DNA of 64,000 nt from Apostichopus japonicus (taxonomy: Eukaryota > Echinodermata > Holothuroidea > Aspidochirotida > Stichopodidae): NCBI RefSeq assembly GCF_037975245.1, contig NC_092571.1, positions 12,655,917 to 12,719,916 of the forward strand, written 5' to 3'. Within the stretch, counting starts at the first letter, position 1; each line of letters starts with the position of its first letter. Under the pieces are notes generated by a model. The model saw only the letters and a list, made by a program, of their open reading frames with translations. It was not told the origin of the DNA and did not search any database. Of this stretch, positions 13,950 to 26,458 are shown one piece after another. The position numbers were made by a program, and so were the translations under genes.

Positions 13950-14017
13950 GCCATTATATTTATATATATCTGTATGTATATATCATTATGTATGTATGTA
14001 TATATATATTTGAAATG

Positions 14018-14071
<54 letters not shown>

Positions 14072-14098
14072 ATATTTATATATAGATATATATATAGA
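13950..14098. repeat. (TA)n microsatellite
   Basis: A long TA run with TTTATA interruptions. It adjoins the 3' end of the tRNA-like SINE on the minus strand and may be its expanded tail. The stretch 13491-13950 has no recognised gene. Confidence 0.85.
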
Positions 14099-14290
14099 AT
14101 TGAAATCGTAGTGAGTTGGAAAATCAAGAACAGTGAAAAAACTTCCAGCCTCCACCGGGATTCGAACCCGGGCCTCCCGCTTTATATGCGGACACCCTAA
14201 CCACTAGGCTATTGATGCTGATTGTATGTCCAGAGGTTCGAAACCGATATAAGGAAGGTCGTAATTCCACATAAATATATACACACTTAT
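14099..14290 (-). mobile_element. tRNA-derived SINE (tRNA-like head at 14148-14219)
   Basis: On the minus strand the head reads GCATCAATAGCCTAGTGGTT (box A region) and, after an anticodon arm, GGTTCGAATCC (box B) within a perfect 5-bp T-stem. The anticodon loop ATATAAA would give anticodon ATA. The acceptor stem has two mismatches of seven, so this is not a convincing working tRNA gene. Downstream comes a unique body (ttttcactgttcttgatttt) and a TA-rich tail, the layout of a SINE. The extent on the head side (14220-14290) is uncertain. Confidence 0.65.
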
Positions 14291-16630
14291 ATGTAATATT
14301 TATTTACTTACATACAGAACGCATGCAATTGTCATAGTGTACTGTTAAACTATTTGGTATATTTTACTACTCATATCAGTACAGCCTACTGCTCTGTATC
14401 AAATACTGCTAATATACGTACAGAGCCTCAATTTGCCTTGAAATACTTTGACTGCAAATTTTTGGTTTTTGTCTTTTGTTTGTTTTGGTGTTTTCAAGGA
14501 AAGCAAAATGTTAAATTGTGACATTTAAATTATCATCCCATGATCAGTCAGATGATCAAAATCAAAACCTCCATGATGAAAAAACAAACAATAGTTTCAA
14601 GATAAAATGTGACGCAGAATGGCATATCTACTCTCGATGCATAGCATGCATGAACCGCAGTTACAAGATGTATATTAATGATAAATGTGTATAATTGTTT
14701 CTAGGTATGGGGAAGTGACTCATAATGTGTACATTCACGGCCGTCCTAATTAGTTCACTTCAACCATCGATTGGTTCTGTTCATCTCAACAGCAACATAT
14801 TTCGGGATGACCTCATCCAACACCCTGGTTTTATTTCAGTGTATTTAAATTAGATTATTTTCTTCCTTTATCTGTTTCGTATATAACAATACCCATGGAA
14901 AGTTTAAAGTGACACAGTGCTCTCTCTCTCTCTCTCCGCTCTAAAGGAATATGAGAATGACCAAAACCAGGGAGTTGCTACTACTGTAGCTCTAACAAAG
15001 ACTATCTCCAAAATGCCTTATGTCTCCATTTGGGGAGTATGTATCACCATCCACCCAAGACCAGGATATCCTCACAATAACAATTTCATTTGTGTTAAGT
15101 TTCGTATCCTCTGTAATTCTGAGAATAATACACCCACCTGAAATGCTGAATTTTAAAGAGGATTTTGAGAGCCATACAAGCGCTTCTTTTGATAACTCTT
15201 GGTTGGCCGATTTGAGCTAGACTCCCACTTTTTTTGGGTTTTTCATCCGCAAAAACAGATGATAGCTTTAAAGAGTAAAAATTTGTGTTGAAAGTTTAGT
15301 GAACCGTCGCTAACGAAGATTACAGATGTCACCCTCGCAAAATGATTTCATAAAGTTGAAATAAAGACAAATTAATGGCTTTGCATGCCTCAGGCATATA
15401 TTTATAGATGTATATATAGATATATATGTTTATATGGTTATATACAAATATATATATGTGTACACATATGTATCAATACTTTGGTTGTACTAGAAAAGGT
15501 TGTTTCATAGGTTGGGCTTCAGTGGAAGAATCAGGCCAGTTAGTGAAGCAATAATATTTCATTTAGTGTTGATATAGGTACTTGCTTATTGAAAATTCTT
15601 TGTTTATGTGAAGAAGAATCATATATGTAGTTTCCATTAGCATAACATGTTTTCTTCATTAATGCAGTTTTAAGCTAATTGTAATATTTTGGAACTATTA
15701 AAAGCTCATACCAACATGACTAAGTCTTTAAACAGCTGTGGCTTTGAGATTTGTGATAAGTTAAGCTTGACTATACATTTAGGTCATCAGTTAACATATT
15801 AGGCTTCAAATATGCTAGAAAAGTCAAATAATGGCCACCCATGTTTCAACTTCAGTAAGCAGTTTACACCAGCCTCAAAAAGTATGTTTCCTCACTAAAT
15901 AAATTTCTTTTGTCTAAACAATGAACCACCTCTCTGCCTGGAAGCAATTTGGAGATGCATTATATTTAGCACAAGAAAAGTACTTTTGAAAACTTCTAGC
16001 ATAATAGCTTGCTAAAATTTGGGCCGAATACAGATGATCCTTTAGTCCCCCCATTATATATTTTACTTGGCCTTAATTGTCCAAGATGGCATAAATGATT
16101 TGAATAGAAATATGACTATGCATCGACGGAGCAGGTGGGACTGAGATGACAGCCCCCATAAAGTGGTAAATTTGGGAAGAATATTGGCAATTTTCGGGCA
16201 GTATATTACTAAGGCTAAGTGGAACATGGCTCAGACCAAACCCCACCACATTTTGTAAAAACGGTAGCTTATGCCTATGATCAGGAAACCCACATTTTAC
16301 CATGATTTTCCCATGATACATGCATAATCTGTAAACTTACTTGTGAATATAATAAAATACTATTAATCACCTAAGTAAGGTCAATATTTGTTTGTTAAAA
16401 TCAGTGGCCAAACAAAATCCACTATCACGTATCAGGCAAACCCCAATGCTACCCTGGCGAACACCCTTTGATTTGAACAATTTCGTTCATTGCTAAGAGA
16501 AGTCTGCGTTGCATGGACATTCTATTCTACAAATTTTCTGATGATGTGATTGGCTGATAGTCAGCTGCAAACATTCCAAGATCTTTCAGTGCTCAGATAA
16601 CACAAACATCGTCCGACAAAATTTTGTGTA
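14291..16630. other. Non-coding stretch
   Basis: AT-rich. It has a CT-repeat patch at 14922-14936 and TATATA patches at 15400-15470. No exon or element is recognised. Confidence 0.4.
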
Positions 16631-16639
16631 AAAGCTGCT

Positions 16640-17000
16640 ATCATTTGTGTTGCATAAAAGTAAGTTGGCCTGACGTTTCGATCCTAGCAGGATCTTCTTC
16701 AGAGGCTAAATGAAAAGTAACAGTACAGTAACAGAAGGGACAAAATCATGCACAGAATACAGACAGGTTAATGAGCACGGTGAACACAATGAGATGGATG
16801 AAAGGGGATTATAAGTGGACAAGGGATGGAGAGAAGAAAGCTCATTTGTGTTGCGGCGTTTATGTGATGCTACGTACAGGATACTATGGATCGGACATCT
16901 GTCCGTAGATTGTCAGCTTTCAAACAGGATGAGTAAAGAAGCAAAATCAAATTCAAAACTGGCGCACCGTTTGGTTAAAACGGGCCGGCGAGATCCCTGT
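16640..17000 (-). mobile_element. Penelope-like element fragment with hammerhead motif
   Basis: Around the ribozyme-like core (16667-16706) the flanks resemble the terminal repeats of Penelope-like retroelements as I remember them. The minus-strand sequence GATCGAAACGTCAGGCC is a characteristic mark. I see no reverse transcriptase or GIY-YIG domain nearby, so this is a solo terminal repeat or a non-autonomous relative. The outer limits are a guess. Confidence 0.5.
16663..16709 (-). ncRNA. Hammerhead ribozyme motif (Penelope/retrozyme type)
   Basis: On the minus strand, in order: stem I strand GCCT (with upstream TT also pairable), core CTGAAGA, stem II GATCCT...AGGATC with a short loop, core GAAA, CGTC with the cleavage triplet GTC, and stem I partner AGGC (then CAA). 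Stem I thus pairs GCCT with AGGC. The core fits CUGANGA...GAAA. One extra A sits between CTGAAGA and stem II. Stem III would be the self-complementary ACGT, which in known relatives pairs between two ribozyme units, so a single copy may be weak. Confidence 0.6.
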
Positions 17001-18121
17001 CTGCCTTTTTAATTATGATTATTTTATCTACAATTGGCCTATGAACGTTTTTAATAAAGCACATTAAGTCCACCCACTTAACTTACTGGACCATGCATTT
17101 ACTCCCCTGCCCCCTAAATTCATGACGGGTAGCACAGTATTTCGTGTCTTTGATGTTGTATCACATTTTGGAAAATAACCGTTTGCACTGGTTGCCCCCG
17201 TGACTGACAATGGAAGCTGAATAAGCCCCGTTGGTCAGTGATTCAGGCCTAATTATCAATAGCTATCCAGACGTTCCGGGCCGGGCGATCCCAAGCAGAC
17301 CTTATTGGGCCAACACCTTGGCACCCCGTTCCCAGGAGGCTCACTGCACATACTACATCTATTAAAGTTCTACCACCCAAATAAGCCTTAAAATAAAAAT
17401 AAAAAGTTTCAAACTTACCATTTTCTGTCACTGCTACAGCTATACAACAGAATACACACTAACATGTTGTAGGCCTATCACTCAGACACTGTGTATGCAT
17501 GATGTGTTTGTAGATCGAACACGTATTGTGTGCTTGTGGCATAGCCAAATGATCCATTTTGGACAGTGCATGTGGTACAAACCCATCATTCATGTACAGA
17601 AATCACAAAATTCCTGTCGACTGACCGAAGTCAGGATCTTTAATAATTTTACATAGGGAGGAATATAAGAGTTGTAACAAATTATGACCCAGTATATATG
17701 TAAGTGGTTTAAAAAAGTAGGTGGGGGGGGGGACATTTGATATTGTGCCCCCTATCTAAAAAAGTTGGGGGACATGTCCACCTGTCCCCCAACAGGATTG
17801 ATGACCATGCATATTGCATGTGGTTTTTGCATCCATAATAAACCATTTGTTTTTCTTTTGTCCTTCTTCAGATTAATTCGAACCATTGACACTAAATTCT
17901 CAGCGAGTGTAACTACGCCAGTGGTTGTGCAGTTAAAACACCCCCGTCTATAACCCTGCAGAGGCTATGAATGGATCGAGCTGTCTTTATCATTGTGATT
18001 GGGAGAGACAATTTATAGTTCACACATTGGTGAGTATTTTAACTAATTTTGATTTATCTTTGCAGCGGTATTGATATTTAGATATTGACATTTATTGATA
18101 TGGGGAGAGGTTGCCGTAGAC
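17001..18121. other. Non-coding stretch
   Basis: A G-run and inverted GGGGGACA/TGTCCCCC pieces at about 17720-17790 look like remains of a small element. No exon is recognised. Confidence 0.4.
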
Positions 18122-18480
18122 CAGGGTTTCCCTAACTTTATCCCCCCACGAACCCCCTGTGGATGTCAGAGTTGTCCACGAATCCCCGACTTTTCGAGAC
18201 GCGATCTGAGTCATTATTATACTATAATACGCATAACAGTGCTTCGTAAAAGATCAAGTATCACATGCATGGTACGGTACTACTATGGCAAACATATGCG
18301 TATGGAATGCGAAAAGAGTTTGTCGATAGGTACGACTTTTGTACATTACTAAATTATATGATATATCAGATGTTAGCTCAAAAATTACTCTAGTTTTGAC
18401 TTTCAGAAATGTCTCACGAACCCCCTGGGATGGACTCACACCCCCCTTGGGGTTCATGCACCCCAGTTAGGGAACCCCTG
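18122..18480. mobile_element. Short hAT-type element (MITE) with 8-bp target duplication
   Basis: The left end is CAGGGTTTCCCTAACT and the right end, reverse-complemented, is CAGGGGTTCCCTAACT. Subterminal ACGAACCCCC and GAACCCC boxes are also inverted. The flanks are ccgtagac (18114-18121) and ctgtagac (18481-18488), seven of eight the same, as expected of an aged hAT target-site duplication. At 359 bp there is no room for a transposase. Open frames inside are short and unrelated. Confidence 0.88.
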
Positions 18481-20299
18481 CTGTAGACATTAAGATCATC
18501 ATGCAACACATGATACTGTAAGTCTGTTAGCAATTGTCAGTCAAAGACCTCAGTATGATTTCCATATCTCAAATATTAGTTAATCTGTAATTATTATCAG
18601 CAAATATTATTGGGTTGCTCTAAAAAATTATAGCTAGCTTTTAAGCTGATTTGTCTGTAAACGGAGGAATTATGCCAGTGAAAATTTCATTTTAGCCTGT
18701 ACATTTCGTTAAGGACTTGCATGAACTGTTTTGTAAGCTTGTGGCTAATAACTGTGAAATTCGCGTCACGATTGAATACACATAAATATCTTGTGACACT
18801 AGTAGAAGTAGTAATATTCATAGCACTGTTGCTCAAATTTTGATATTTCTGGACAGTTTCGGCAATATTTGAAAAACTTTTTTTTTTGTGAGATTCAAAT
18901 ACTTGGGTTCTGATCTGGAATCTGTTCGATGCGGTTTTACACCAATATTTTCATGTATTGATATGCGCCGTTTATCAGTGTGAGTTGTTTACAACTTTAT
19001 ACATCTTTCTGTCTATACCAGTAAATTTTGCCTAAAAATCACGTCGTATTAAATATGGCAATTAGCGACGTCGCTGTTTTAAGGGAAGATTCTAACAGCT
19101 GGAGGGCACTCTCTGAAGTGACTAATATTAAACATTTTCATCTGTCGCAGAAATTGAAGACTTTCGAATAACATCTACTTCACCCTGTGAAAAGTTCTTA
19201 AAGAGGATTCATTGTTTACTCTAAAGTTGCTTATAAGCCGTAAAGATTTACATGATCTGCACGTTGATACTGACAGATTGGGGCTTTTGCGGTTTTTCTA
19301 ATCTCTTGTGGTTTTTGCGCTTCTTCTCCTAGTCTGGATTAATCTTGGGGAAATAATAATAGGAAATATTAAAAAAAGAAAAAAAACGCAGTCTGACTGT
19401 TAGAGTTATGAAACATAAATTTTCCACCGCAAAATTCAGAATTTCACGTACACACGTGTCATGTGGTTACGGCGGCACATTTGTGGGAAATTCATTACAA
19501 CATTGGATATTTACTTCACAAAAATACTGAATGTGAAGGGGGGTGGAGGGGGGAGGGACATACGGGGTGGGAGATTGAGGGTAGAGTGGGAGGAGGGAGG
19601 ATGCAGCACAGTATGACAAGCTTTGTATCTTTCATGGTTTACACTTTGCAGCTATTTTGGTTTTCTTGAATTTCGTCTCTTTTTTTTAATGTGAGATTAA
19701 CACATCCTAATCCCTTCTGGCTAAATATATGGTTGTGCAGTGTACTTTGCAGTAGGTGTTCCTATACAAAACAAATCACTTTTTTTAATAATTCTTAATG
19801 CTAACTTCTATACTTTACACATCAAACACGCACAAAAATTAGGCTGAATTAATCTAGAATCTATTCATTTCTTTTTGGGTTAGAATCTCTAATTCCGATG
19901 GAAAGCCAACAGTGCATGAATTTTTGAACACCAAGTCATGCAAGCGATAATCATGATTTCTCCTGAGAGAGCCACTTTGTCAGTTGATAATTTGCTACAT
20001 CAGAAAATGCCATAATTCAGTTAAACTTTGTAATAAATGGCTGTAATTTGCCATGGTTTATCAAAATTTAGCCTGATGATATATACAGTACCCCAGATAT
20101 CATAAATAGATTCACTAAGGCCTAGAATTTCACATTTTTAGCGTAAAAACTGCAACTTGCCGGAAAAAAAATCTGCTGGCTTTAATAAAACTGAAATGCA
20201 CCGTAATTGCCATTTTCGTGAATTACAGCACACATGTTGACTGTGTCGGCTGATATGGATGGGAGCAGCCCACTGATACTTGCTTCTCATAGTTTAGCC

Positions 20300-20665
20300 C
20301 AGGGGTGGGCAACCTACCGCCCGTGGGCCACATGCGGCCCGCCAGTGATTTTTTTGCGGCCTGTGAGATGTCTCAAGAAAATGGAAAAAATAAATCTATT
20401 TTCCATCAGAAAAAACGAGCTAGCTGTTTAGAATTTATCGGAACTAATGATGCTGTCAGGTAGGCCTATTATCCCCATTAATTATCAACTGTACTGTATT
20501 GACATTATGTTTTTGTGAATACAGATTAAGTACACACACCTATTGCTTGAAAGTCCTCGGAATCAAAGGTTTGAAATCAACAGCAGGTCGTTGGTTAGGT
20601 GCGGCCCAGTCAATTTTCCACCCCTTATATCTGGCCCATTCATTCAAAAATGTTGCCCACCCCTG
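20300..20665. mobile_element. Short hAT-like element with CAGGGGTGGGCAAC ends
   Basis: The left end is CAGGGGTGGGCAACCT, and the right end reverse-complemented is CAGGGGTGGGCAACAT. The left interior GCGGCCCGCCAGTGATTTTT is of a type commonly seen in hAT elements across animals. The 8-bp flanks (gtttagcc and gtgctgct) agree at only four positions, so the target duplication is not clear. No transposase. Confidence 0.8.
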
Positions 20666-20807
20666 GTGCTGCTACTTAAAAACTGTGCTAATCTGTGCTG
20701 TACAATTTATAGCCACTAACTTAAAAATGCAACTTGTCTTAATAAAAATGTGCCGGCTTTCAATAAAAAATATTATAAAATCAAATTCCCTCTGCCATTT
20801 GCTGACA

Positions 20808-21108
20808 TAACAGTACAAATATTTATGATAATAGGTTTAGATGTAAGCAGAGGAATGATATATTTGCCTATCGTTATAAAGTAGCAGAGAAATTCAGCAC
20901 TTAATGTTACACTTTTGATCAAGAGAAATCATATGAGATTATTCTAGTTTTATACCAATATTCTGACATTACAGTACAAATAGTTATGATAATAGGTATA
21001 GATGAAAGCAGAGCCATGATATATTTGCCTATCATTATAAAGTAGCAGTAAAATTCAACACTTAATGTTACACTTTTGATAAAGAGAAATCATGTGAGAT
21101 TATTAGAG
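20808..21108 (+). repeat. Direct duplication, period about 162 bp
   Basis: A roughly 138-bp stretch starting ACAGTACAAATA(T/G)TTATGA recurs 162 bp later with about 10% differences. It includes 'gatatatttgcctatc' and 'acttaatgttacacttttga' in both. No coding signal. Confidence 0.85.
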
Positions 21109-22334
21109 CATTAATATCTGCTGGCAAGGAAATTGCAGTTTGACAACGGAGAAAACTGGCAACTAGGAAATCCACCGGCATTTTAAGCCAAATTATATAG
21201 CATAATAGCCCGAATTTGGAGGCAGCCTTGACCAATCAGTACCAAACAAAACCAAAATTCAAATGTCAGTAAATTTTAGCGATTTGGGTGTTCCGGTAAA
21301 AATCTGTCCCCGATAGATGTATCGATTTATGATAATTGATTTAATCCAAGTTTCAAATTAGCATTCATGTAAATTTATAAACCATTTCACCCGTCCATTT
21401 TCCACTCATAAAATATGATGATTATATATGGTCTCCCGTGGACTATATAATGATTATAAAAAAAAAATGAGGAAATTGGAATATTTTTTTAGACCAATTT
21501 GGACCTAATTGGGGAATATATATGAGCAGCCTTTGGCCATGATTTTAGATTTCTCTCTCTTTGGGTAAAATATATCCTTACTCTGTGCCTCCTTAAAGTA
21601 AGTTAAAAACCCACTTTTTATTGAGCCTCATTTTGTCATCGCATATATAACCAAAAGTTTCGAAACATAAATTCATGGCTAAACATGCCTACAAGGTTTG
21701 AAAAAAAAAATCAATTGTCAAGAAGTCATTTGATATATACATATATTAGATAAATAATGGCCATTACTCTGAAAAAAAAACTGAAGTCATTCTTTTTTCT
21801 TAAAGTAAAACAGATACTTTTTTTTAGACTATTCTTGTGTTTGTCAATCGGGGATACTTTGGTAGACTGCCAAATGATAAACACAATGACGAAATTAATA
21901 AATTGTTGACAAAATTGTTTTCAGTGAATATCATGAATTTCCAGAGAAAATACTCGATGTCTCTGTAGGTTGGCGCTCTCGTGCATATCGACAGAGGGCG
22001 CTGTCATATATCGGCTCCTGAAAATATATTTAGAATTTTATAATGCCTTGTCTTGACACTGAGAGAAGTTAATGATTAAACTAATCATTCACTTTGGATG
22101 AACTAATGTTGGCTCTTTGTTATATAGTTTCAATATACATTGTGTAATTGTGTAAGAAACATTACCAAATATATGGTAATATAACTAACTATGTGTATTT
22201 GTTACATTCAATTGAGTTAACCATACTTCAGACTCGAATGTATGTAAGTTATATATAACAGCTTCCTGGGTATGTTAGGAAACATGTCTATACATGTCTC
22301 CCTATGAACAGACTGATATAATGATAGTACTGCT

Positions 22335-22536
22335 CAGGCGCGTAGCCAGGGGGGGGGAGAATGAGGCGACCGGCCCCCCCTTGAGCATATTTTTTTGTAT
22401 TCATTTTTTTATATCGCTAATAATTTCAAAATAAAAAAAAGTTAGATGCAACTTACACATTTCGCACCAACTCATGGTGGCACTACGCTTACATATTTTT
22501 CGCCCCTCCCTTGGCAGGTTCCTTGCTACGCGCCTG
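22335..22536. mobile_element. 202-bp MITE with perfect 8-bp target duplication
   Basis: The ends are CAGGCGCGTAGCCAGG on the left and, reverse-complemented, CAGGCGCGTAGCAAGG on the right. The flanks are gtactgct on both sides (22327-22334 and 22537-22544), an exact 8-bp duplication that points to a hAT-type transposase acting in trans. Poly-G and poly-C runs lie inside each end. Confidence 0.92.
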
Positions 22537-22544
22537 GTACTGCT

Positions 22545-24099
22545 ACTATAATTTAGCTTAAATTTGATTATCAATTTGACAGCTTGAACTGTTGCGTGAC
22601 AGAAATTATGCAGGTTCAACCCCTCCCCCCCCACTCCCTGCAGTTTTGGCCCACATGAGTCCCGGCAACCCCTTGGCTTTGCCTTACTTGCAATATACTC
22701 AAGCACAAATTTTCTATGAATATAATTCCTTCATACAAAAACAAGCCTACAGTGCTGCTAGGAATATAATGTCAACCAAAATAAAAATAGCAAATACAGA
22801 ACTTCATTTATACCCTCAGAATGGATATAATTGACTTTAATGTGTGTTTATTTCAGTCGTAAAACACAGTTATAAACATCAATCACTGTATTCATGAATT
22901 TTCAGATTTATGTATTTCTGTCAATGTGAATCTTGTAAGTACTTTATACTTTATATTCTACAAATGTGTTTTAATGGTCTTCAGTAAGAGACTACATTAC
23001 ATTAATGCGTATAGATCGTTTTATACTTCGATGCTTACTAGATGTTCATGAAGTAGATACCTTTGTGCCTTGAGGCAATTTTCAATATGGGGTTTAGGAC
23101 ATGCAGTCACCACTTTATCGTCTTTTTGAAAATTAGGAGCCACTTTCGTCTTCAGCGTGAATGAGCGACCATTTTTTCTTTCCTTTTTGTTTTTTGTTTA
23201 ATGCGTTTAAGTTAAATTCAGAAATTCAGAATTTGCAAACTTACAAGTATTAGTGTGAATGATTGTCTCTGAAGATACCCTGGAGTATTTTTGTCAATTT
23301 TTAAGGGTTGAATATCCTCCTTGCTCCAGTGTTTTTTCATGCTTATAACCATCTTTAATCCTTCTTTGTATATCGTATCATAGAAGATGTGACATCATGT
23401 CTAATTCTTTCATATATTACCGTTGAAATCGGTCAAGGAATCACTAATTACAGCCTAAAGTCTGCCTAGTTGGTTATCCATGCATGAATATGCACCCCAT
23501 TCATGAAAGGTAGAAGGTTTGTGTAGACTTTCTAATATTACATGATGTATGTCACTATTAAATGGACGTCACACCAAGTATACTTAATTGTACTTGTTGG
23601 GTACAGACAGATCCCGGTTTAGGTATTTTATCTTTGCCAACTAATACACAGAGTATATCGAGTCTTCTTGTTTTTCGATGGACAGCAATGGTGGCACTTT
23701 TCCCCCACCATACTAGAGTAGATAATTTTCGAAACTCATATCGAGTTCAACCTGGTTAGCAGTCGCTTGGTTTATACCCCTTCCCCCCCCCCCAAAAAAA
23801 AAACCCAGATGATTTTCTGGGTATCACGTGATCTACTAAGAAACCAAAAGTAGAATAGGAATAAACTTTCCCAAAAGAGCTTGAGGAGTGATTCTTAATT
23901 ATAGGCAAATTAGGCTTTTAGCAATATTAGCTTCATCTGCTTTGATAGTGTATAATTAACTGTTTGAAGACGACTTATTGAAGGCCAAAGTGTTAATATT
24001 TTGCTTTTGAAAAGAAACTGGTTCAGTTTTTGGGATACAAAATGTCTGTTAAATTGGACACACTAAACACAAGAGCTACACAGTGGACGCATTGCATTG
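22545..24099. other. Non-coding stretch
   Basis: No exon or repeat family is recognised. There is a poly-C/poly-A junction at about 23784-23804. Confidence 0.4.
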
Positions 24100-24102
24100 A
24101 GC

Positions 24103-24510
24103 ATTGCTTTGAAGTGTGCTTTTCACATGCTTTGGAGTGTGCTTTGCACATGCTTTGAACTGTGCTTTGCACATGCTTTGAACTGTGCTTTGCACATGCT
24201 TTGTAGTGTGCTTTGCACATGCTTTGAACTGTGCTTTGCACATGCTTTGAAGTGTGCTTTGCACATGCTTTGAAGTGTGCTTTGCACATGCTTTGAATTG
24301 TGCTTTGCACATGCTTTGAATTGTGCTTTGCACATGCTTTGAACTGTGCTTTGCACATGCTTTGAACTGTGCTTTGCACATGCTTTGAACTGTGCTTTGC
24401 ACATGCTTTGTAGTGTGCTTTGCACATGCTTTGAACTGTGCTTTGCACATGCTTTGTAGTGTGCTTTGCACATGCTTTGAATTGTGCTTTGCACATGCTT
24501 TGCCATGCTT
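24103..24510 (+). repeat. 23-bp minisatellite GCTTTGCACATGCTTTGAACTGT
   Basis: About 17-18 copies with little variation (aactg, aattg, aagtg or tagtg at one site). Since 23 is not a multiple of three and no unit contains a minus-strand stop in any frame, all three minus frames stay open across the array. They encode 23-residue peptide repeats rich in Lys, His, Cys and Ala. I do not call a gene. Confidence 0.93.
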
Positions 24511-26451
24511 TGCATGTTTGTTTTAGGTTAAGAGGCAATTTCTTCTCCTGCGTTTTGTAGTTAAAAATGTAACTAAATGAAAAGTGATTGTTATTAAGTC
24601 TGGGTCAGCTGTTTGGCATCCATTAATGTGTGCTATATAGGCTATATATGTACCTTTAATTTTGATACAAATATATTAAGTACTTTTGCTCTTCTTATAA
24701 AACAGGGCGAAATGTAAACCTACAAAATAAAATATTGAGCACAAAATTGATAAATAACAGTTTATATTGAAAGAGAAACAGCTCGGGAATGACCTAACTA
24801 GGTTATATCAGGATCAATATTTCCCTCATCGGTAGAGCAACAAATGCAGCATTAACTAGTTAGTATTTTTTCATCTCCTAAAATTAGAACATATATTTCC
24901 AGGGCCTGCAACCCTACAGTAGAGGATGTGTTCTTACAAGTCTTGGTTTCCTTTGGGAATCAAGTTTCCTCAGATCAGGATATACCATTTGATATTCACC
25001 GCTATATTTTTCCCAGAAATCGGCAACGATCATTATTATACTCCGGTTTACGTGTATTTCTCATTTCACGATCGCATTTCTTGCCAAGCGAGTTTAACGA
25101 TCAATCTACAATGAGGTTTTTTGCAGATCAATAATTATCAAGTAAGTTGGTCAGAAGGAAAATGAATTGTTTATGGCATTAAGGACGAGGTACAGTATAT
25201 AATATGAAGACGTTAAAAGACTAGACTGAATTTAGCTGCTGTGAGGCAACGATTGTGTTCACTGTGTTGTACTTTGCTCTTGCGAGGATAATCGCAAAAG
25301 TCATGACTGACTGGTACGCCAGCCTAACATTTTAAAGGACTTGATCGTGCCAGTGCAATTTATACATCTTTTGAGTGGCCTATTCCTATTTGTTTTGAGG
25401 AATGGATAGGGTTGTGATAGGGGCTGGGAGTGCTGGAAAAAAAGGTGAACATTTTTAATTCAGGTAACATTGGCCAAGTGTAGTATCTATTTGCAGTCTC
25501 TGTTGTATGTATGTATGTATGTATGTATGCATGTATGTATATGTGATCTTCCCGCAAGCAGGAACTCGCGAAAGAAGCCATGGAGGCTTGTAGACTCGCA
25601 AGCTGACCGAAGCCAATCTCTCGGTTGTTTGGCAGGTCCTCGACCAGAATTCTTGTCAGCTGGAATGATAGGATGATGGGATCATAGAATTTATAAGCAC
25701 GACAATTTAGGGAAGGTTAGCTGCAAGTGTGTGAAAACAAGATTCAGTTTGATGCAATAAATTATATAGCAGTGACAATATCGGGCAGGTCCTCGGCCAG
25801 AATTGTCTAACAGGCCACCTACATGTGGTGGGATCCTAGATTGACTGCAGAATGACAAGGGGTGCTACAGTACGTGAAACAATTCACTTTGAGGCAATCA
25901 AGGATAAGTATGGTATGTGACAGGAATATTGGATTTTGCTGGAGTAAATCAATATTTCACCACTTATAAAAGACTTTTTTTAAATATTTTAAATATTCTG
26001 TAAAATACAACTGCCAAAATGAAAAGCTATAAATGCTACATTTTTCTATTGTTGCAAGGAATGAAGAGTAAGTGAGTGTTGCACGGAGAGTGAGAGCGCA
26101 GTGTTAAAACGTTCCAAATGATGTAGTTAATAGGTAGATAGAAAGTGCATATGTTGAGGGGAGACAGGTAAGTATCCCAGCTCCTAAATCCCCCAAACCA
26201 GTGAGTTTTGGGGATTATCTGGACAGACCAGTATAGTGCCTAATGTGTACTGTTACTACCTTGCCTATTGTGTGAAACACGTATTGGTAACGTATCCTAA
26301 CCAGCTTAGGTGCAAGATGCTGCAGCCCCTGCAGGTTAGTCTTAACTTAATGACACAGAGCCTAGTAACATTTGATCCCAAAGTATTACATACAGTTTTT
26401 AGTTTTGAAGCAATTCCAAGCACTGACAATCCTCCCTCTGTCATTCTTCAG
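24511..26451. other. Non-coding upstream of PLC exon 1; (GTAT)n and a diverged duplication
   Basis: A (TATG)n microsatellite lies at 25504-25540. 'GGCAGGTCCTCGACCAGAAT' recurs about 152 bp later (25632 and 25784) in a diverged duplication. 5' UTR exons or the promoter of the PLC gene could lie here or further left, but I cannot point to one. Confidence 0.45.
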
Positions 26452-26458
26452 TTATAGA

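Noticed and set aside
14148-14219. Functional tRNA gene (anticodon ATA)
   Set aside because: Two acceptor-stem mismatches, an imperfect D-stem, an unusual anticodon and a SINE-like body and tail point to a retroelement head.
24023-24538. 171-codon minus-strand open frame with regular peptide repeats
   Set aside because: It exists only because the 23-bp minisatellite has no stops in any minus frame. Two other overlapping frames are equally long, and there are no flanking gene signals.
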